A stretch of DNA of 64,000 nucleotides from Enterococcus florum (GCF_004309355.1 NZ_BJCC01000008.1:62001-126000); one strand, 5' to 3'. Shown: positions 35,631 through 44,829, numbered from the stretch's first letter. Notes: a model not told the origin generated them from the letters alone. A program made the numbers and translations.

Positions 35631-36650
35631 TTGGATAAAGAAACGATTCGTTCCCTGTCGAAGGTTGAATTGCATTGTCATTTGGACGGTTCCATCCAGT
35701 TAAGTACCTTGAGGAAATTAGCGGAAAAGGAACAATTTCCTTTAGAGAAACTGTCGAAAGCAGCAGCACCAAAAAAATGTCTGCATTTGAAGGAATACCT
35801 GGAAAGCTTCGCCGTGATTTTACCACTGCTTCAAAGTGAAGAAAATTTGGCGATCGCTGCTTATGATCTAATTGAACAGGCCCACGCGGAGGCAATCCGC
35901 TACATTGAAATCCGCTTTGCACCCAAGCTGCATCAAGAAGAAGGACTGTCCATTGAACAAGTTCTGCAGGCTGTAGTCGATGGAGTCACGCAAGCGCAGC
36001 AGCAGTTTCCTGTATATGCACAGGTGATTGTCTCTGCGATGCGCCACCACTCAGATGAAGAAAACCAGCAGCTTGTAGATGTCATTCAGTATATGAACAG
36101 TGCGGTCATTTCTGGTTTCGATTTTGCCGGTGATGAGCAGCAGCGATCGAACGACACTATCAAAGCCTGTACAGACTATGCTGCAGCAGCAGGACTGAAC
36201 CTGACGCTGCACGCTGGAGAATGTGGATGTGCCCAAAACGTAGCTGCGGCGATTCGTTTAGGAGCTGCTCGCATCGGACACGGCGTGGCAATCAAGGATT
36301 CACCCTCAATCATGCAAGAGTGTGCGCAAAAAGGCACATTGCTAGAAATGTGTCCAACCAGCAACATTCAAACAAACGCGATCGAAAACTGGGAGGATTA
36401 CCCTATTCGCGACTTTATGGAACAGCAGATCAACTGCTGCATCAATACGGATAATCGAACGGTTTCTCAAACAACATTGACCAACGAATTTGATCAATTG
36501 TCCAAACATTGCGGGTTAGGCTACTCTGATATGAAGCAGCTGACCCTCAATGCGATTCACGGAGCATTCGCCTCATCGCAAGTCAAGGCACAGGTTATTG
36601 ATCAAATCAATACCGATTATGACAACGTGATTCTTTCAGAAAATGAATAA
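35631..36650 (+). CDS. add: Adenosine deaminase
   Basis: Deaminates adenosine and deoxyadenosine to inosine forms in purine salvage. The 339-aa TIM-barrel zinc enzyme has the metal motif ELHCHLDGS near residue 13, LHAGECG near 194 with the catalytic Glu, GHGVAI near 220 and CINTDNRTVS near 272 with the metal Asp. TTG start with AAAGGAGAG upstream. It is alone between a promoter and terminator. Confidence 0.94.
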   Translation: MDKETIRSLSKVELHCHLDGSIQLSTLRKLAEKEQFPLEKLSKAAAPKKCLHLKEYLESFAVILPLLQSEENLAIAAYDLIEQAHAEAIRYIEIRFAPKLHQEEGLSIEQVLQAVVDGVTQAQQQFPVYAQVIVSAMRHHSDEENQQLVDVIQYMNSAVISGFDFAGDEQQRSNDTIKACTDYAAAAGLNLTLHAGECGCAQNVAAAIRLGAARIGHGVAIKDSPSIMQECAQKGTLLEMCPTSNIQTNAIENWEDYPIRDFMEQQINCCINTDNRTVSQTTLTNEFDQLSKHCGLGYSDMKQLTLNAIHGAFASSQVKAQVIDQINTDYDNVILSENE

Positions 36651-36666
36651 CGCAGCCTTGTTTTCT

Positions 36667-36701
36667 GCTCTCCTGACTTTTAGCGGCGGGAGAGCTTTTT
36701 T
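36667..36701 (+). terminator. Terminator after add
   Basis: GCTCTCC and GGAGAGC followed by six Ts. Confidence 0.8.
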
Positions 36702-36810
36702 GTGTTTTTCCGATTGAAAAAGAGCCGATCACTAAACATCGATCCGCTCCGGAAAAATCGGGTGGGCAGCCCACCATATTTATAAACTTTTACAAATCAG
36801 CACAAAAAAG

Positions 36811-36876
36811 AACCCGACCAAGAAGTTGTAAAGTAATTCACCCGTTTCCGCAGGTAGATTAAAGGGTTTCTTGGTC
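36811..36876 (-). repeat. Inverted repeat downstream of the VOC gene
   Basis: AACCC plus GACCAAGAA (36811-36824) pairs with TTCTTGGTC and GGGTT (36864-36876). The loop is about 40 bases. It may be an inefficient terminator for the minus-strand gene at 36934. A shorter palindrome (GGTGGGC/GCCCACC) lies near 36760-36776. Confidence 0.4.
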
Positions 36877-36933
36877 AAAGTGGGTCCGTATTTATTATAC
36901 CAAGTCGCAGGGGCAAAGGGAATAGAGAATGGA

Positions 36934-37377
36934 TCAAGAGTTCCCTGAGCAGAGTGACTCCACCCGGCGCCCCATCGGATGTCCCTCGCTAAACTGAATC
37001 AAATCCCACAAATTTTCGTACAAATCCTTAAAAACAGCCACTTCGCCATAGTCCGCTGATTTAGGCTCTCTGACAAATTCAATCCCTCTTTCCAGCATCG
37101 TCCGATAATCACGGTTAAAATCGTCTGTTCCTAGAAAAAGAAAGACTCTGCCACCTGCCTGATTGCCAACAAAGTCCTTTTGGATCGGCTCAGAAGCTTT
37201 CGCCAGCAAAAGCGTAGTACCGTTCGTTCCTCTTGGAGAAACCACCACCCAGCACTTGTTTTGTTCAGCCTGATAGGTATCCTCCACCAATATAAAATCC
37301 AGCTTATTCGTGTAAAAATCGATCGCTTTATCGTAGTCTTCTACGACCAAAGCAATGTGGACGATGCTTTGTTTCAT
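36934..37377 (-). CDS. VOC-family (glyoxalase/bleomycin-resistance-like) protein
   Basis: A 147-aa protein of two paired beta-alpha-beta modules. HIALVVEDYDKAIDFYTNKL at the N-terminus carries the first metal His, and FKDLYENLWDLIQF near the C-terminus carries the distal Glu/Asn pattern. Members include isomerases, dioxygenases and drug-binding proteins; the substrate cannot be told. AAGGAG precedes the ATG. Confidence 0.82.
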   Translation of the reverse strand: MKQSIVHIALVVEDYDKAIDFYTNKLDFILVEDTYQAEQNKCWVVVSPRGTNGTTLLLAKASEPIQKDFVGNQAGGRVFLFLGTDDFNRDYRTMLERGIEFVREPKSADYGEVAVFKDLYENLWDLIQFSEGHPMGRRVESLCSGNS

Positions 37378-37852
37378 GGCTGTTTCTCCTTTTCTGATTT
37401 AAAGTCTATGAGAAAATGGTTCTATAGAAAATCAGGAAATCCTATGAAAAATACCCAGTTGATGGCTTAAGAACAATCCTTAAATAAAATAGGTAAAAAT
37501 TTATCATGCTGCCCTTTTAAAAAAAGTACAGCTCGTTTGAATACTGGCCGAGAATAGTACAGAAAAATCATTAGCGGGTAAAATCATAATAAAAAAATAC
37601 AATAAGCCAGCAAAACATTCAAAATAATTTTCTTCAGATAAGAAAGCGAAACAGCGCTCAATTTAGTGCGGGGACACATTTCTCTTAAATCATAAAATGT
37701 TAAAAGCTAGCTATTAAGAAGAGTTACGACGATTTTTGTAACATATACTAAATGTAAAAATTAGGCAGCTTGGAAACAAGTATGGAATGGAAAGTTCATG
37801 TAGTTGGGACTATCACGTAGAAATGCTTGAATTAATAGTTAAATAAAAAAGC
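37378..37852. other. AT-rich intergenic stretch, no gene seen
   Basis: No frame with a ribosome site or family likeness. It marks the left edge of the AT-rich accessory region and must hold the promoter of the VOC gene. Confidence 0.5.
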
Positions 37853-38515
37853 TCACTCTATTTTGAAAATTAAGCAGATTAGATTAAAGATTTTTGACAT
37901 TAACTTTTTTTGCTTCATTTCTCCAATGTTGACCGCTTGTGAATTAGCCTTGTCAGAAACAATACGTATGGATAAAAAGTTTATGTCATTCAAAAAGCAA
38001 CATTGGGCTATTGAGGCTGATTCCATGTCAACACAATCAATGTGAAATTCACTTATTAAAGTGGTTCTTTGCTCAGAAGTGGTGACGAAACCTTCACCTG
38101 TACCAAAATTACCTATTTTTAATGAAGGATCATGTTTTGAGAACAAATGAATTGCATCTTTATCGGCTTCGTAAAAGAGTTGATAAGGAAATTTAAGTTG
38201 CGATTGCTTTTTTCGAATATCGTAATGACAGTATTTCTTTCCGAGATAAATATCTGATAAAGAAGAATTAGAAGATATTCCTCCACAAATACCAATATTA
38301 AGAACCAACTCTGGAGAAAACTTTTCAAGTAGCACTTGGGTAAAAATTGAACTATTTGTTTTGCCTTGACCGGAGCACAGTAAAATAAATTGGTGGCTGA
38401 CTTGATTTGATACATAAAATTTTCTGCCCAGATATTCGAATTTTTGTACGGGGGCTAGCCTGTCTATCAATGGTTGGATTTCCAGTTCCATAGCACAAAC
38501 AATTCCAATTTTCAT
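37853..38515 (-). CDS. Phosphorylase-superfamily nucleosidase (MTA/SAH nucleosidase-like)
   Basis: A 220-aa purine-nucleosidase-fold protein. IGIVCAMELEIQPLID at the N-terminus carries the usual catalytic Glu position of MTA/SAH nucleosidase, and LNIGICGG, VDMESASIAQ and SIRIVSDKAN carry the phosphate/ribose and catalytic Asp motifs. It is diverged from housekeeping Pfs and AT-rich, suggesting transfer. It could cleave MTA/SAH or a modified nucleoside. AGGAGGTT-like site (GGAGGTT) before the ATG. No partner gene is evident. Confidence 0.82.
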   Translation of the reverse strand: MKIGIVCAMELEIQPLIDRLAPVQKFEYLGRKFYVSNQVSHQFILLCSGQGKTNSSIFTQVLLEKFSPELVLNIGICGGISSNSSLSDIYLGKKYCHYDIRKKQSQLKFPYQLFYEADKDAIHLFSKHDPSLKIGNFGTGEGFVTTSEQRTTLISEFHIDCVDMESASIAQCCFLNDINFLSIRIVSDKANSQAVNIGEMKQKKLMSKIFNLICLIFKIE

Positions 38516-38603
38516 AATAGAACCTCCAAGCTTGTTTTAGAAAATTGTACCATAAAAAATAAATGAAACCTGCTAATTAAAAGTTCCGCTAACGGAGGAA
38601 TTT

Positions 38604-38773
38604 ATGAAGAAAAACGAATTAAGGAAAATGCGAAAAACAATCCTAATATTTTTAAGGAGAACTGACGTGAAAAGCAAGAACGATTGAAAATAGAAGAGCA
38701 AATCAGACTCGATGACGCTGTTGTGAAATGCACTCAAACAAGGCTTTGGCGAAAAGGTGAAGTCATAAATTAA
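38604..38773 (+). pseudogene. Broken phage-type small gene
   Basis: An ATG with ACGGAGG upstream begins in one frame. Another frame reads ENAKNNPNIFKEN, a TGA, then KQERLKIEEQIRLDDAVVKC and TRLWRKGEVIN to the stop at 38773. The charged helical style and context fit small prophage early proteins. One frameshift and one stop are needed to explain it. Confidence 0.4.
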
Positions 38774-38803
38774 GATATTAAGCAAAGATATTAAGCAAAG
38801 ATA
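38772..38803 (+). repeat. Tandem 13-bp repeat before the SLH gene
   Basis: AAGATATTAAGCA is present twice and begins a third time, directly upstream of the SLH-protein ribosome site. Confidence 0.65.
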
Positions 38804-38836
38804 CAGTAAGCGGAGGCATTAGAGGAGGAATGGGCG

Positions 38837-40597
38837 ATGAAAAAGAGAATAATTTTGGTGGTTTTTTTTATGGTATTTGTATTTTTCTCTCAGCAAGCAA
38901 ATGCTGGAGAAATAAATATTCCGAAAGATGTTTCCGAAAATGATTGGGCTTATGGAAGTATTATAACGAGTATTAAAGCTAATTGGATGGAATTATCCCC
39001 AGATTCAAATTTCTATCCTAATAAAGAAATGAAAAGAAGCGAGATGATTGAAACTCTAGCTAAGTTTTCAAATGCATTAATTGATTTTTCTTCTGAGGAA
39101 CAGGAAATTAATGGCAAATTTATGGATGTGAATTACAAGAATGATTCGTTCGCAGCATCTTTATATTGGGCAGAAAAAAAGAAGATTGTGAATGGGGCCA
39201 ATGATTCAACTTTCAAACCAAATTCAATTTTGACGAGAGCACAGATGATAGTTTTTTTAGATAATTATATCAAAAGTCAAAATTTCCAACTTCCTGACAT
39301 AAATCATGGGGAAATAAATTTCCAGGATAGGAATGAAATCCCAAGTTATGCTATACAGTCTGTTGAACGGCTTTATAAAGTAGGCGTAATATCATCTAGC
39401 AATAGCAATTTTAATCCTAACGATAACTGCACAAGAAAAATGTGTGCCTCTTTTTTAGATAAATTACAGAAATCAATTAAAAATTGTACTGCTTTTCGTT
39501 TTACAGATCAAAGTGAACCGATTCCAAGCATATCAAATATCAAGCATGAAGGAGAATACTCAAAAAAAACTAAGAACCGATTAGTTTTACAATCTTATTT
39601 GGATAACACATCAAGAAAAACCGATGTAAACATTGAAATGGATAATATAACTTTTGATGACACAATTTATGTACCCTCAAATACAAAGATAAATTTCTCG
39701 AAAAATACTGAAATCAGAACACTGGGAGAGAAAAATTTTCCGATTTTTGTTTTTGCTGATAAAGAAAGAATCAAGGAATCGAAGTATGAGAAGTATGAGG
39801 GAGTTAGTGACATCGAATTCATTGGAGCAGAATCTTCTCCGCCTACGATTAATAATATGGGAAATAAAAATGTTGTTTTTGAAATGGGGCATGCGTCAAA
39901 TGTTTCTATACAACAAATTAGGTTAACAAATATGTACGGGAATACTCATTTCATTGAACTAGCTGCATCAAAAGATATAAAAATAATAGGATGCTCGTTT
40001 GTTAGTCATACAATAGGAACAAAAGCAGGCAAAGAGGCCATAAATTTGGATGTTCCTGATAAAAACACAGAAGGGTTTCCTGGAAAATACAGTAGTCAAG
40101 ATAATACACCAAACATAAATATTTTAATTCAAGCGAACATTTTTGAAAACTTACCATCCGCAATCGGAACGCACATGTTCACACCTGATAGTCCACATGC
40201 GAATATTGTCGTTCGAGATAACTATATTAAAAATTGTACTAGTCACGGCATTGGAATCTACAACTGGATTTCTCCAATAATTATAAATAATCATATTGAA
40301 AACATTGGAAATCCAGATGATAAAAATAATCCGGGCATGGGAATAAAAATTAATGGAGTTATTGACCCTAAAATAAGAGATAACGTCTTCATTAAAATGA
40401 ACTACACAATTCGGATAAGTCCAGCTGAATATAGTAAAAATGTAAGCAATCCTGTTTTAAGTACGTATAGAAAGATCAATAACGAGATTGACTTAGAGCA
40501 AAGAATGGAGATGATAAATGGAATGTATATTTTGGAAGTGAGATATCCAAGAATAATGATTCGAGAAAGTATTTATGATGAGTATAAAAATTTTTAA
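38837..40597 (+). CDS. Secreted SLH-domain protein with right-handed beta-helix
   Basis: A 586-aa exported protein. Signal peptide residues 1-23 (IILVVFFMVFVFF, cleavage after NAG). Three SLH repeats follow: DWAYGSIITSIKANW with FYPNKEMKRSEMIETL, FAASLYWAEKKKIVNG with FKPNSILTRAQMIVFLD, and YAIQSVERLYKVGVIS with NPNDNCTRKMCASFLD. SLH units bind pyruvylated secondary cell-wall polymers. Residues about 250-560 are Asn-rich beta-helix coils (NILIQANIFENLPSAIGTH, NIVVRDNYIKNCTSHGIGIY) as in polysaccharide lyases and depolymerases. RBS AGAGGAGG. AT-rich and foreign-looking. Substrate unknown. Confidence 0.82.
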   Translation: MKKRIILVVFFMVFVFFSQQANAGEINIPKDVSENDWAYGSIITSIKANWMELSPDSNFYPNKEMKRSEMIETLAKFSNALIDFSSEEQEINGKFMDVNYKNDSFAASLYWAEKKKIVNGANDSTFKPNSILTRAQMIVFLDNYIKSQNFQLPDINHGEINFQDRNEIPSYAIQSVERLYKVGVISSSNSNFNPNDNCTRKMCASFLDKLQKSIKNCTAFRFTDQSEPIPSISNIKHEGEYSKKTKNRLVLQSYLDNTSRKTDVNIEMDNITFDDTIYVPSNTKINFSKNTEIRTLGEKNFPIFVFADKERIKESKYEKYEGVSDIEFIGAESSPPTINNMGNKNVVFEMGHASNVSIQQIRLTNMYGNTHFIELAASKDIKIIGCSFVSHTIGTKAGKEAINLDVPDKNTEGFPGKYSSQDNTPNINILIQANIFENLPSAIGTHMFTPDSPHANIVVRDNYIKNCTSHGIGIYNWISPIIINNHIENIGNPDDKNNPGMGIKINGVIDPKIRDNVFIKMNYTIRISPAEYSKNVSNPVLSTYRKINNEIDLEQRMEMINGMYILEVRYPRIMIRESIYDEYKNF

Positions 40598-40671
40598 ATT
40601 TTTATTAGAAGACTTTAGTAACGAAAGCTATCAAGGAGGTTTTAAATATTGGAAAATAATTTAAAACAAAT

Positions 40672-42071
40672 CACTAGTGTTGCACAAATATAGTCAGAAT
40701 AATCTGAAAACTATCTCTCGCTAAAGTTTTCAAAAAGTCGAGTGCTTACGCAACGGATGAATTTTTTCCAGAAAATTTTAGTGCCTATTTAGCTGAACCC
40801 TATAAGTGACGACAACTTATCTAATCAAAATCAACCAGGTCTATATCGTTCCAGCCAAACTTCTGCGAGTTCAAAACGCAGATAATGGAAGGAGCGCTTC
40901 AGCTGAAAGAGTGTCGCTGTTGAATTCAGTTCGATCTTTATCAAATAAGTCAACAGTGTCGCAATCAGCGTAAGAATCACTTGATTGATCGCGCCTTGTT
41001 CGCTTCGTGAGTAAAGCTGCTTGATCGTCAGATTCTGTTTTAAATGCTTGAAGAACAGTTCGATCTGCCAACGTGTCTGATACATGTCGGCGATTTCAGT
41101 GGACGAAACATCAAAACGATTGGTCACGATTCGCAAGAGACGTTGCCCTTTCGTCAAAACAGTCACTAGTCGAAAACGTTCGGTGACATGATTATTTCCA
41201 CCGCCTAAAATGACGTGCTGGTCACTGATGATTTGGCCATCTGTCGTCTTTCGATGGGTAGGTTCAATTTGTTCTAAGACGGTGATCGTCGTATTGGATT
41301 TTGTCCGTGTCACAAAGAAATGGCCGTCATTGTGCAAGCGGTCAAGCAGCTTGTAATCAAAATAGCCACGGTCTACGACATAGGTGGATTCCGTTTTATC
41401 CACCAAGCATTCGAAGTGATTCCGGTCATGTTCTTCGGCATTGGTGATCGTAAAACGCTCTGGATATTGAGTGTCTCTATCCAGATAACAGAGGTTCAAA
41501 TGAAGCTTGATGCCTGCTTTTGTTTTCCGAAACGTTGCCCATGGAAATCGGGTTTTGTTCAGTGGAATCGTGGTCGAATCAACGAGTTGAAGACTTGTTG
41601 TTTTCGAACTGGGTCGTTCTTTCGATACTTTCCGAGACAACTGTGTAAAGATCTCCATTAGAACATCTTGACTAATTTCAGCGGTTTTACGAGAGAGTGA
41701 GCTATAGCACAGAGACTCAATCTCGATTTCTTTACAGAGTCTGCGATCCATAAAAGCACGATCCATTTCGCGAAAGCTTGGTAGTTCTTCATAAACGGCG
41801 TGTAACAGAATTTTGATTGCGGTGGTGAAATCCAGTTTTTACTATACGAATCAAATTGAAGAATCCAATTTTTGGCTTCTTTAGATAATTCGTCAAATTT
41901 AATTGCGGAAAACCATTTCTGAAAAGATGTTTTTGCGTTATACTTATCCATGCGTTGGTCCTTTTTATTGGTCTTGGATAAGTCATCCAAGAGTAGTATA
42001 AAGGACTTTTTTGTTGTTGGATAGCGGTAAATCAAGGATTTAGTGATTGGGAATTCTTTGCAACACTAGTG
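40672..42071 (-). mobile_element. IS4-family insertion sequence, about 1.4 kb
   Basis: The ends are a perfect 13-bp inverted repeat, CACTAGTGTTGCA at 40672-40684 and its complement at 42059-42071. They are flanked by the 9-bp direct repeat AAAACAAAT (40663-40671 and 42072-42080), a target-site duplication. It encodes one DDE transposase on the minus strand. Confidence 0.92.
40831..41951 (-). pseudogene. IS4-family transposase, frameshifted
   Basis: Starts at the ATG at 41951 (MDKYNAKTSFQKWFSAIKF) with AAAGGA upstream. The DDE core is present in the main frame: LQLVDSTTIPL, VVDRGYFDYK and the signature YQTRWQIELFFKHLKQN (Y-R-E-K type). The first 37 codons are in another frame; they join the rest (LDFTTAIKILLHAVYEEL) if one base is added at the T5 run 41836-41840. 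So the copy is either inactive or depends on a -1 slip there. Confidence 0.85.
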
Positions 42072-42311
42072 AAAACAAATAAAAAAAGAAATACAAAATT
42101 TATTATCTACTTTAAGTTGCGAGCGCAGAGCTTCTGATGAGGGCGAAAGAGCGATCAGAAATTCAGGGAAAGTGAAATGGTATCAGCGAAACAGAATGAA
42201 GTTGGAACGGCATTATATAAGTCGAACTGTTGCATTGAACTTTGCTTACGAGCAAGCAAAACATCTGGAATATGTAATAGACGAAATGTTTGAGGAGATG
42301 GAGGATGGCGA

Positions 42312-42700
42312 ATGATACCGAAATTTAGAGGAGATGTCACGATGGCGGTTGGATTCATGGTAGTTGCGTTAAGTTTGATGAAAATACTTGCTTCATCATG
42401 CCAGAGTTTGGCGGTGCTTCTACACTCTCATATGCACAAATATTTAATCATACAGCCCAGTACGTTGATATTGAGACAATAGGACAATCAACTGGCCTTA
42501 AGGACAAGAATGGTACTGAGATTTATGTAGGCGATATTATCACAATCATCGATGATGAGGAAAAAGACACTGGTTTTGGTTGGAATGAAGAAGTCATCCT
42601 TCACAACGGTGCTTTTATGGCTGGTGATGACAATTTACTTGTGAATGTAAATTTCCGCAGTGTTATAGCCAATAACATCCACGAAATAAAGTTCCGCTAA
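42312..42700 (+). pseudogene. YopX-family phage protein, frameshifted
   Basis: The ATG overlaps the previous stop and reads MIPKFRG. Sense then moves to another frame, HDGGWIHGSCVKFDENTCF, then STGLKDKNGTEIYVGDII and a C-terminal IANNIHEIKF, the standard YopX layout. A small deletion near 42330 broke it. YopX proteins are common in the early regions of Gram-positive phages. Confidence 0.7.
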
Positions 42701-42752
42701 CCACGACTATCAAAGAGTAAATTTGAAGTATTATTTTTATTATTGATCATAC

Positions 42753-42779
42753 AAAAAAGAGTTGATAATTTATCAACTC
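42753..42779 (-). terminator. Terminator of the minus-strand lipoprotein gene
   Basis: GAGTTGATAA and TTATCAACTC, followed on the minus strand by a T-run. Confidence 0.75.
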
Positions 42780-42785
42780 AAATAG

Positions 42786-43355
42786 TTATTCTGTAGGAGT
42801 ATTATTATCAAAAAGCGTCGTACTCTCTGGATACATCTTGTAAATTTCGTGCCAAACAAGTGTTACATCGCCATAGCCAGATTCTTCTAGCCTTTGCTGC
42901 GCACGATCTGCTGCAATTTGATAGTCAGATTGAGATAAGCTGTCAACAAAAGCTGGATCAAATTTTCCACCCATAATCATATCATTTCTTTGATCAGGAG
43001 TCATCCAATTATTTACTACTGGTGTCTCCGCATTTTGAGCAGGTTGTTCAACAGCAGGTGTTTGCGGTGTCTGGTTCGACTGGTTTGGATCGACATAAGC
43101 CGCCTCGGGTGTTTGTACTTGTTGCTGATTTTGGCTAGGCTGTTCAGTTGGCGACGTTTCTGGTGTTTGAATAGATTGTGACGAACTAGACTGCTTTGAT
43201 TCAGCAGCTTTGGTGGAAGACTCCTTTTTCTTTTTGATTGTTGTGCTTACGGTAGTTTCTTTTGACTTGGTAGTTGAAGCATCCTTTTTAGTATTACAAG
43301 CGGACAAAGAAAGAAGTGACAGCGACAACAATAGAATAGTCATTAACTTTTTCAT
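42786..43355 (-). CDS. Secreted lipoprotein with low-complexity linker and small C-terminal domain
   Basis: A 189-aa lipoprotein. The signal peptide LLLSLSLLSLSAC ends in lipobox LSAC (Cys near residue 20). Residues 21-120 are a Ser/Thr/Lys then Gln/Pro-rich linker. The last 60 residues form a compact domain (MGGKFDPAFVDSLSQ, YGDVTLVWHEIYKMYP), a type seen on enterococcal surface lipoproteins. The ATG at 43355 has GGGAGGG. It is opposite in direction to the phage-type genes around it, as expected of a lysogenic-conversion or exclusion gene, though this is inference. Confidence 0.72.
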   Translation of the reverse strand: MKKLMTILLLSLSLLSLSACNTKKDASTTKSKETTVSTTIKKKKESSTKAAESKQSSSSQSIQTPETSPTEQPSQNQQQVQTPEAAYVDPNQSNQTPQTPAVEQPAQNAETPVVNNWMTPDQRNDMIMGGKFDPAFVDSLSQSDYQIAADRAQQRLEESGYGDVTLVWHEIYKMYPESTTLFDNNTPTE

Positions 43356-43510
43356 GATACCCTCCCGATTTATGTCTTGTAACACAATTGTAACATTTGA
43401 AACGGATTTGTAAAGTGGTTTTAGTAAAAAAGTTTTCAATGAATCAATTTAGTGTGAGAAGGGTAAATTCTGAAAAAAATCTGCAAACTCAGCCTATCAA
43501 GAAGGTATTT

Positions 43511-44056
43511 ATGAATAAACAAGAAATTATTGATGGAATAAAAAGAATGCAAACTAACGCTATCAAGCGAAGCTCTGTTATTTCGAATCATTTATATGCG
43601 GAAGGATTGGCCGATGGTTGTTCTGACTGCATTAAATTTGTCGAACTACTAGACGAACCTCAGAAAGTCAAAGTGCCAGCAATCATCTATATGTGGCTTG
43701 ATTATTGTAAATGGAATAACTATCCATTGAGGGCTGCTATGGATGAAGGCAATATGCGGAGTTATCAAAGAGCTACTGATCGAGAGGGTTTGCCAAAATG
43801 GTTTGAAAGCAAGGAGAACCAAGACTTGTTTTCACAGGCTTGATCAAATGGTTATGAAGAGGAGGAACCAAAATATTCAGTAATGGTTGCTGGAAAATAT
43901 CTTATAAAAATGTTTCATGGCAGGCAGGATCACAAATTTGTCAGTCAAGCTGAATTGGAATTTTGGCATAGCAGTGCATACAAATTAACTCAGAAGGAAA
44001 TCAAATCAATCGACGAACGTTACTGGCAGTTCGCAGTGTCAGTCGAGAAAGTGTAG
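43511..44056 (+). pseudogene. DUF1642-like phage protein with a single internal stop
   Basis: The ATG at 43511 behind AAGAAGG opens a frame of 110 codons (PAIIYMWLDYCKWNNYP) that ends at a TGA (43841-43843). The same frame continues without interruption as NGYEEEPKYSVMVAGKYLI to LTQKEIKSIDERYWQFAVS and a stop at 44056. The family usually has Trp where the TGA stands, so one G-to-A change is enough. Intact length about 181 aa. Confidence 0.65.
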
Positions 44057-44064
44057 GTGTGATA

Positions 44065-44448
44065 ATGGAAGAGAATATCACGATTGAGTTCGTCAGAAAT
44101 TGGATAGAGAAGCATCATTTAACAAGAAAATCGTATGAGTCAGTATTGACAGATGCGCTGACTAATAACGGACATTACTACATTGACAATCCATATTTGA
44201 GAGATTGGATCAGAGAAAATACTGGAAAGTTTAGAAACATATTGCCATATGAACTTAACGAAAACCAGCAGATAGTTCTCGAGTGGTTGAAAGAAATGTT
44301 CACCGATACAGGTGATGGCTATTTTAGTGTTATTGGTTATCTTGCAAATCCAACGACCAGAGAAGACGAACAGGATGTCGCCTATATTGCTCTATCTCGT
44401 TTGAATAATCTAGAAGAGATTCACGTCCCAGCAGCGTTCGCGGAATGA
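44065..44448 (+). CDS. Phage-type hypothetical protein, 127 aa
   Basis: The ATG at 44065 follows AGGTG, 9 bases after the DUF1642 gene. An acidic, helical, soluble protein (ITIEFVRNWIEKHHLTRKSY, then NENQQIVLEWLKEMFTDTGD). No family recognised beyond its likeness to small prophage early proteins. It appears intact within an otherwise decaying module. Confidence 0.6.
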   Translation: MEENITIEFVRNWIEKHHLTRKSYESVLTDALTNNGHYYIDNPYLRDWIRENTGKFRNILPYELNENQQIVLEWLKEMFTDTGDGYFSVIGYLANPTTREDEQDVAYIALSRLNNLEEIHVPAAFAE

Positions 44449-44458
44449 GGGCTCTCAA

Positions 44459-44569
44459 TTGAAAAAAGCGATTAGAATTTTAGAAAGCTGTCTAGCATTT
44501 AGAGCAAAAGGATTTGAGCGAAAAGGTATTGAAAAGGCAATTCAAATTTTGAAAGAGGGGGTTAAATAG
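44459..44569 (+). CDS. Small phage-type protein, 36 aa
   Basis: TTG start with GAGGG 7 bases upstream. A basic helix-forming peptide (AIRILESCLAFRAKGFERKG). It overlaps the next frame by one base. Such peptides are common in Gram-positive phage early operons; function unknown. Confidence 0.5.
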   Translation: MKKAIRILESCLAFRAKGFERKGIEKAIQILKEGVK

Positions 44570-44829
44570 TGGGATTAATCACTCAACAACCAAACGGTAA
44601 GTATACGCGAATAAGCTATGTAGTCGATGCGCCAACACATTGGAATTGGACAGAGGAAGGATTAAGCAAATATTTACATGAAACAAATTAGTATGACTTT
44701 GAGGGACAAACGGTTGATGAGTGGATGGAACGGTGGGGCAGAAGTTTCGAGACTGCTAAGAACTATATCCCTGACATAAATCTGACAGAAAAAGAAATTG
44801 AAGATTGGTTGAAAGAGGTGGCGGAATGA
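44569..44829 (+). pseudogene. Phage-type protein with a single internal stop
   Basis: A GTG frame reads YVVDAPTHWNWTEEGLSKYL to a TAG at 44689-44691. It continues in the same frame as DFEGQTVDEWMERWGRSF to a stop at 44829 that overlaps the next ATG. With the stop replaced it would be an 86-aa acidic protein. Confidence 0.55.

Larger units (their letters stand above)
40649..42315 (+). pseudogene. Small phage-type gene split by the IS element
   Basis: A TTG start at 40649 behind AAGGAGG opens a frame that stops being sensible at 40671. Deleting the IS with one copy of its 9-bp target duplication joins it in frame to 42081-42315, giving an intact 85-aa charged helical protein ending EYVIDEMFEEMEDGE. 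Its TGA overlaps the next gene's ATG (ATGA). The function is unknown; it looks like a prophage early gene. Confidence 0.75.

Noticed and set aside
36811-36876. T-box or riboswitch in the 36.7-36.9 kb region
   Set aside because: Only a simple inverted repeat was seen, with no T-box sequence or specifier-like stem; treated as a possible terminator.
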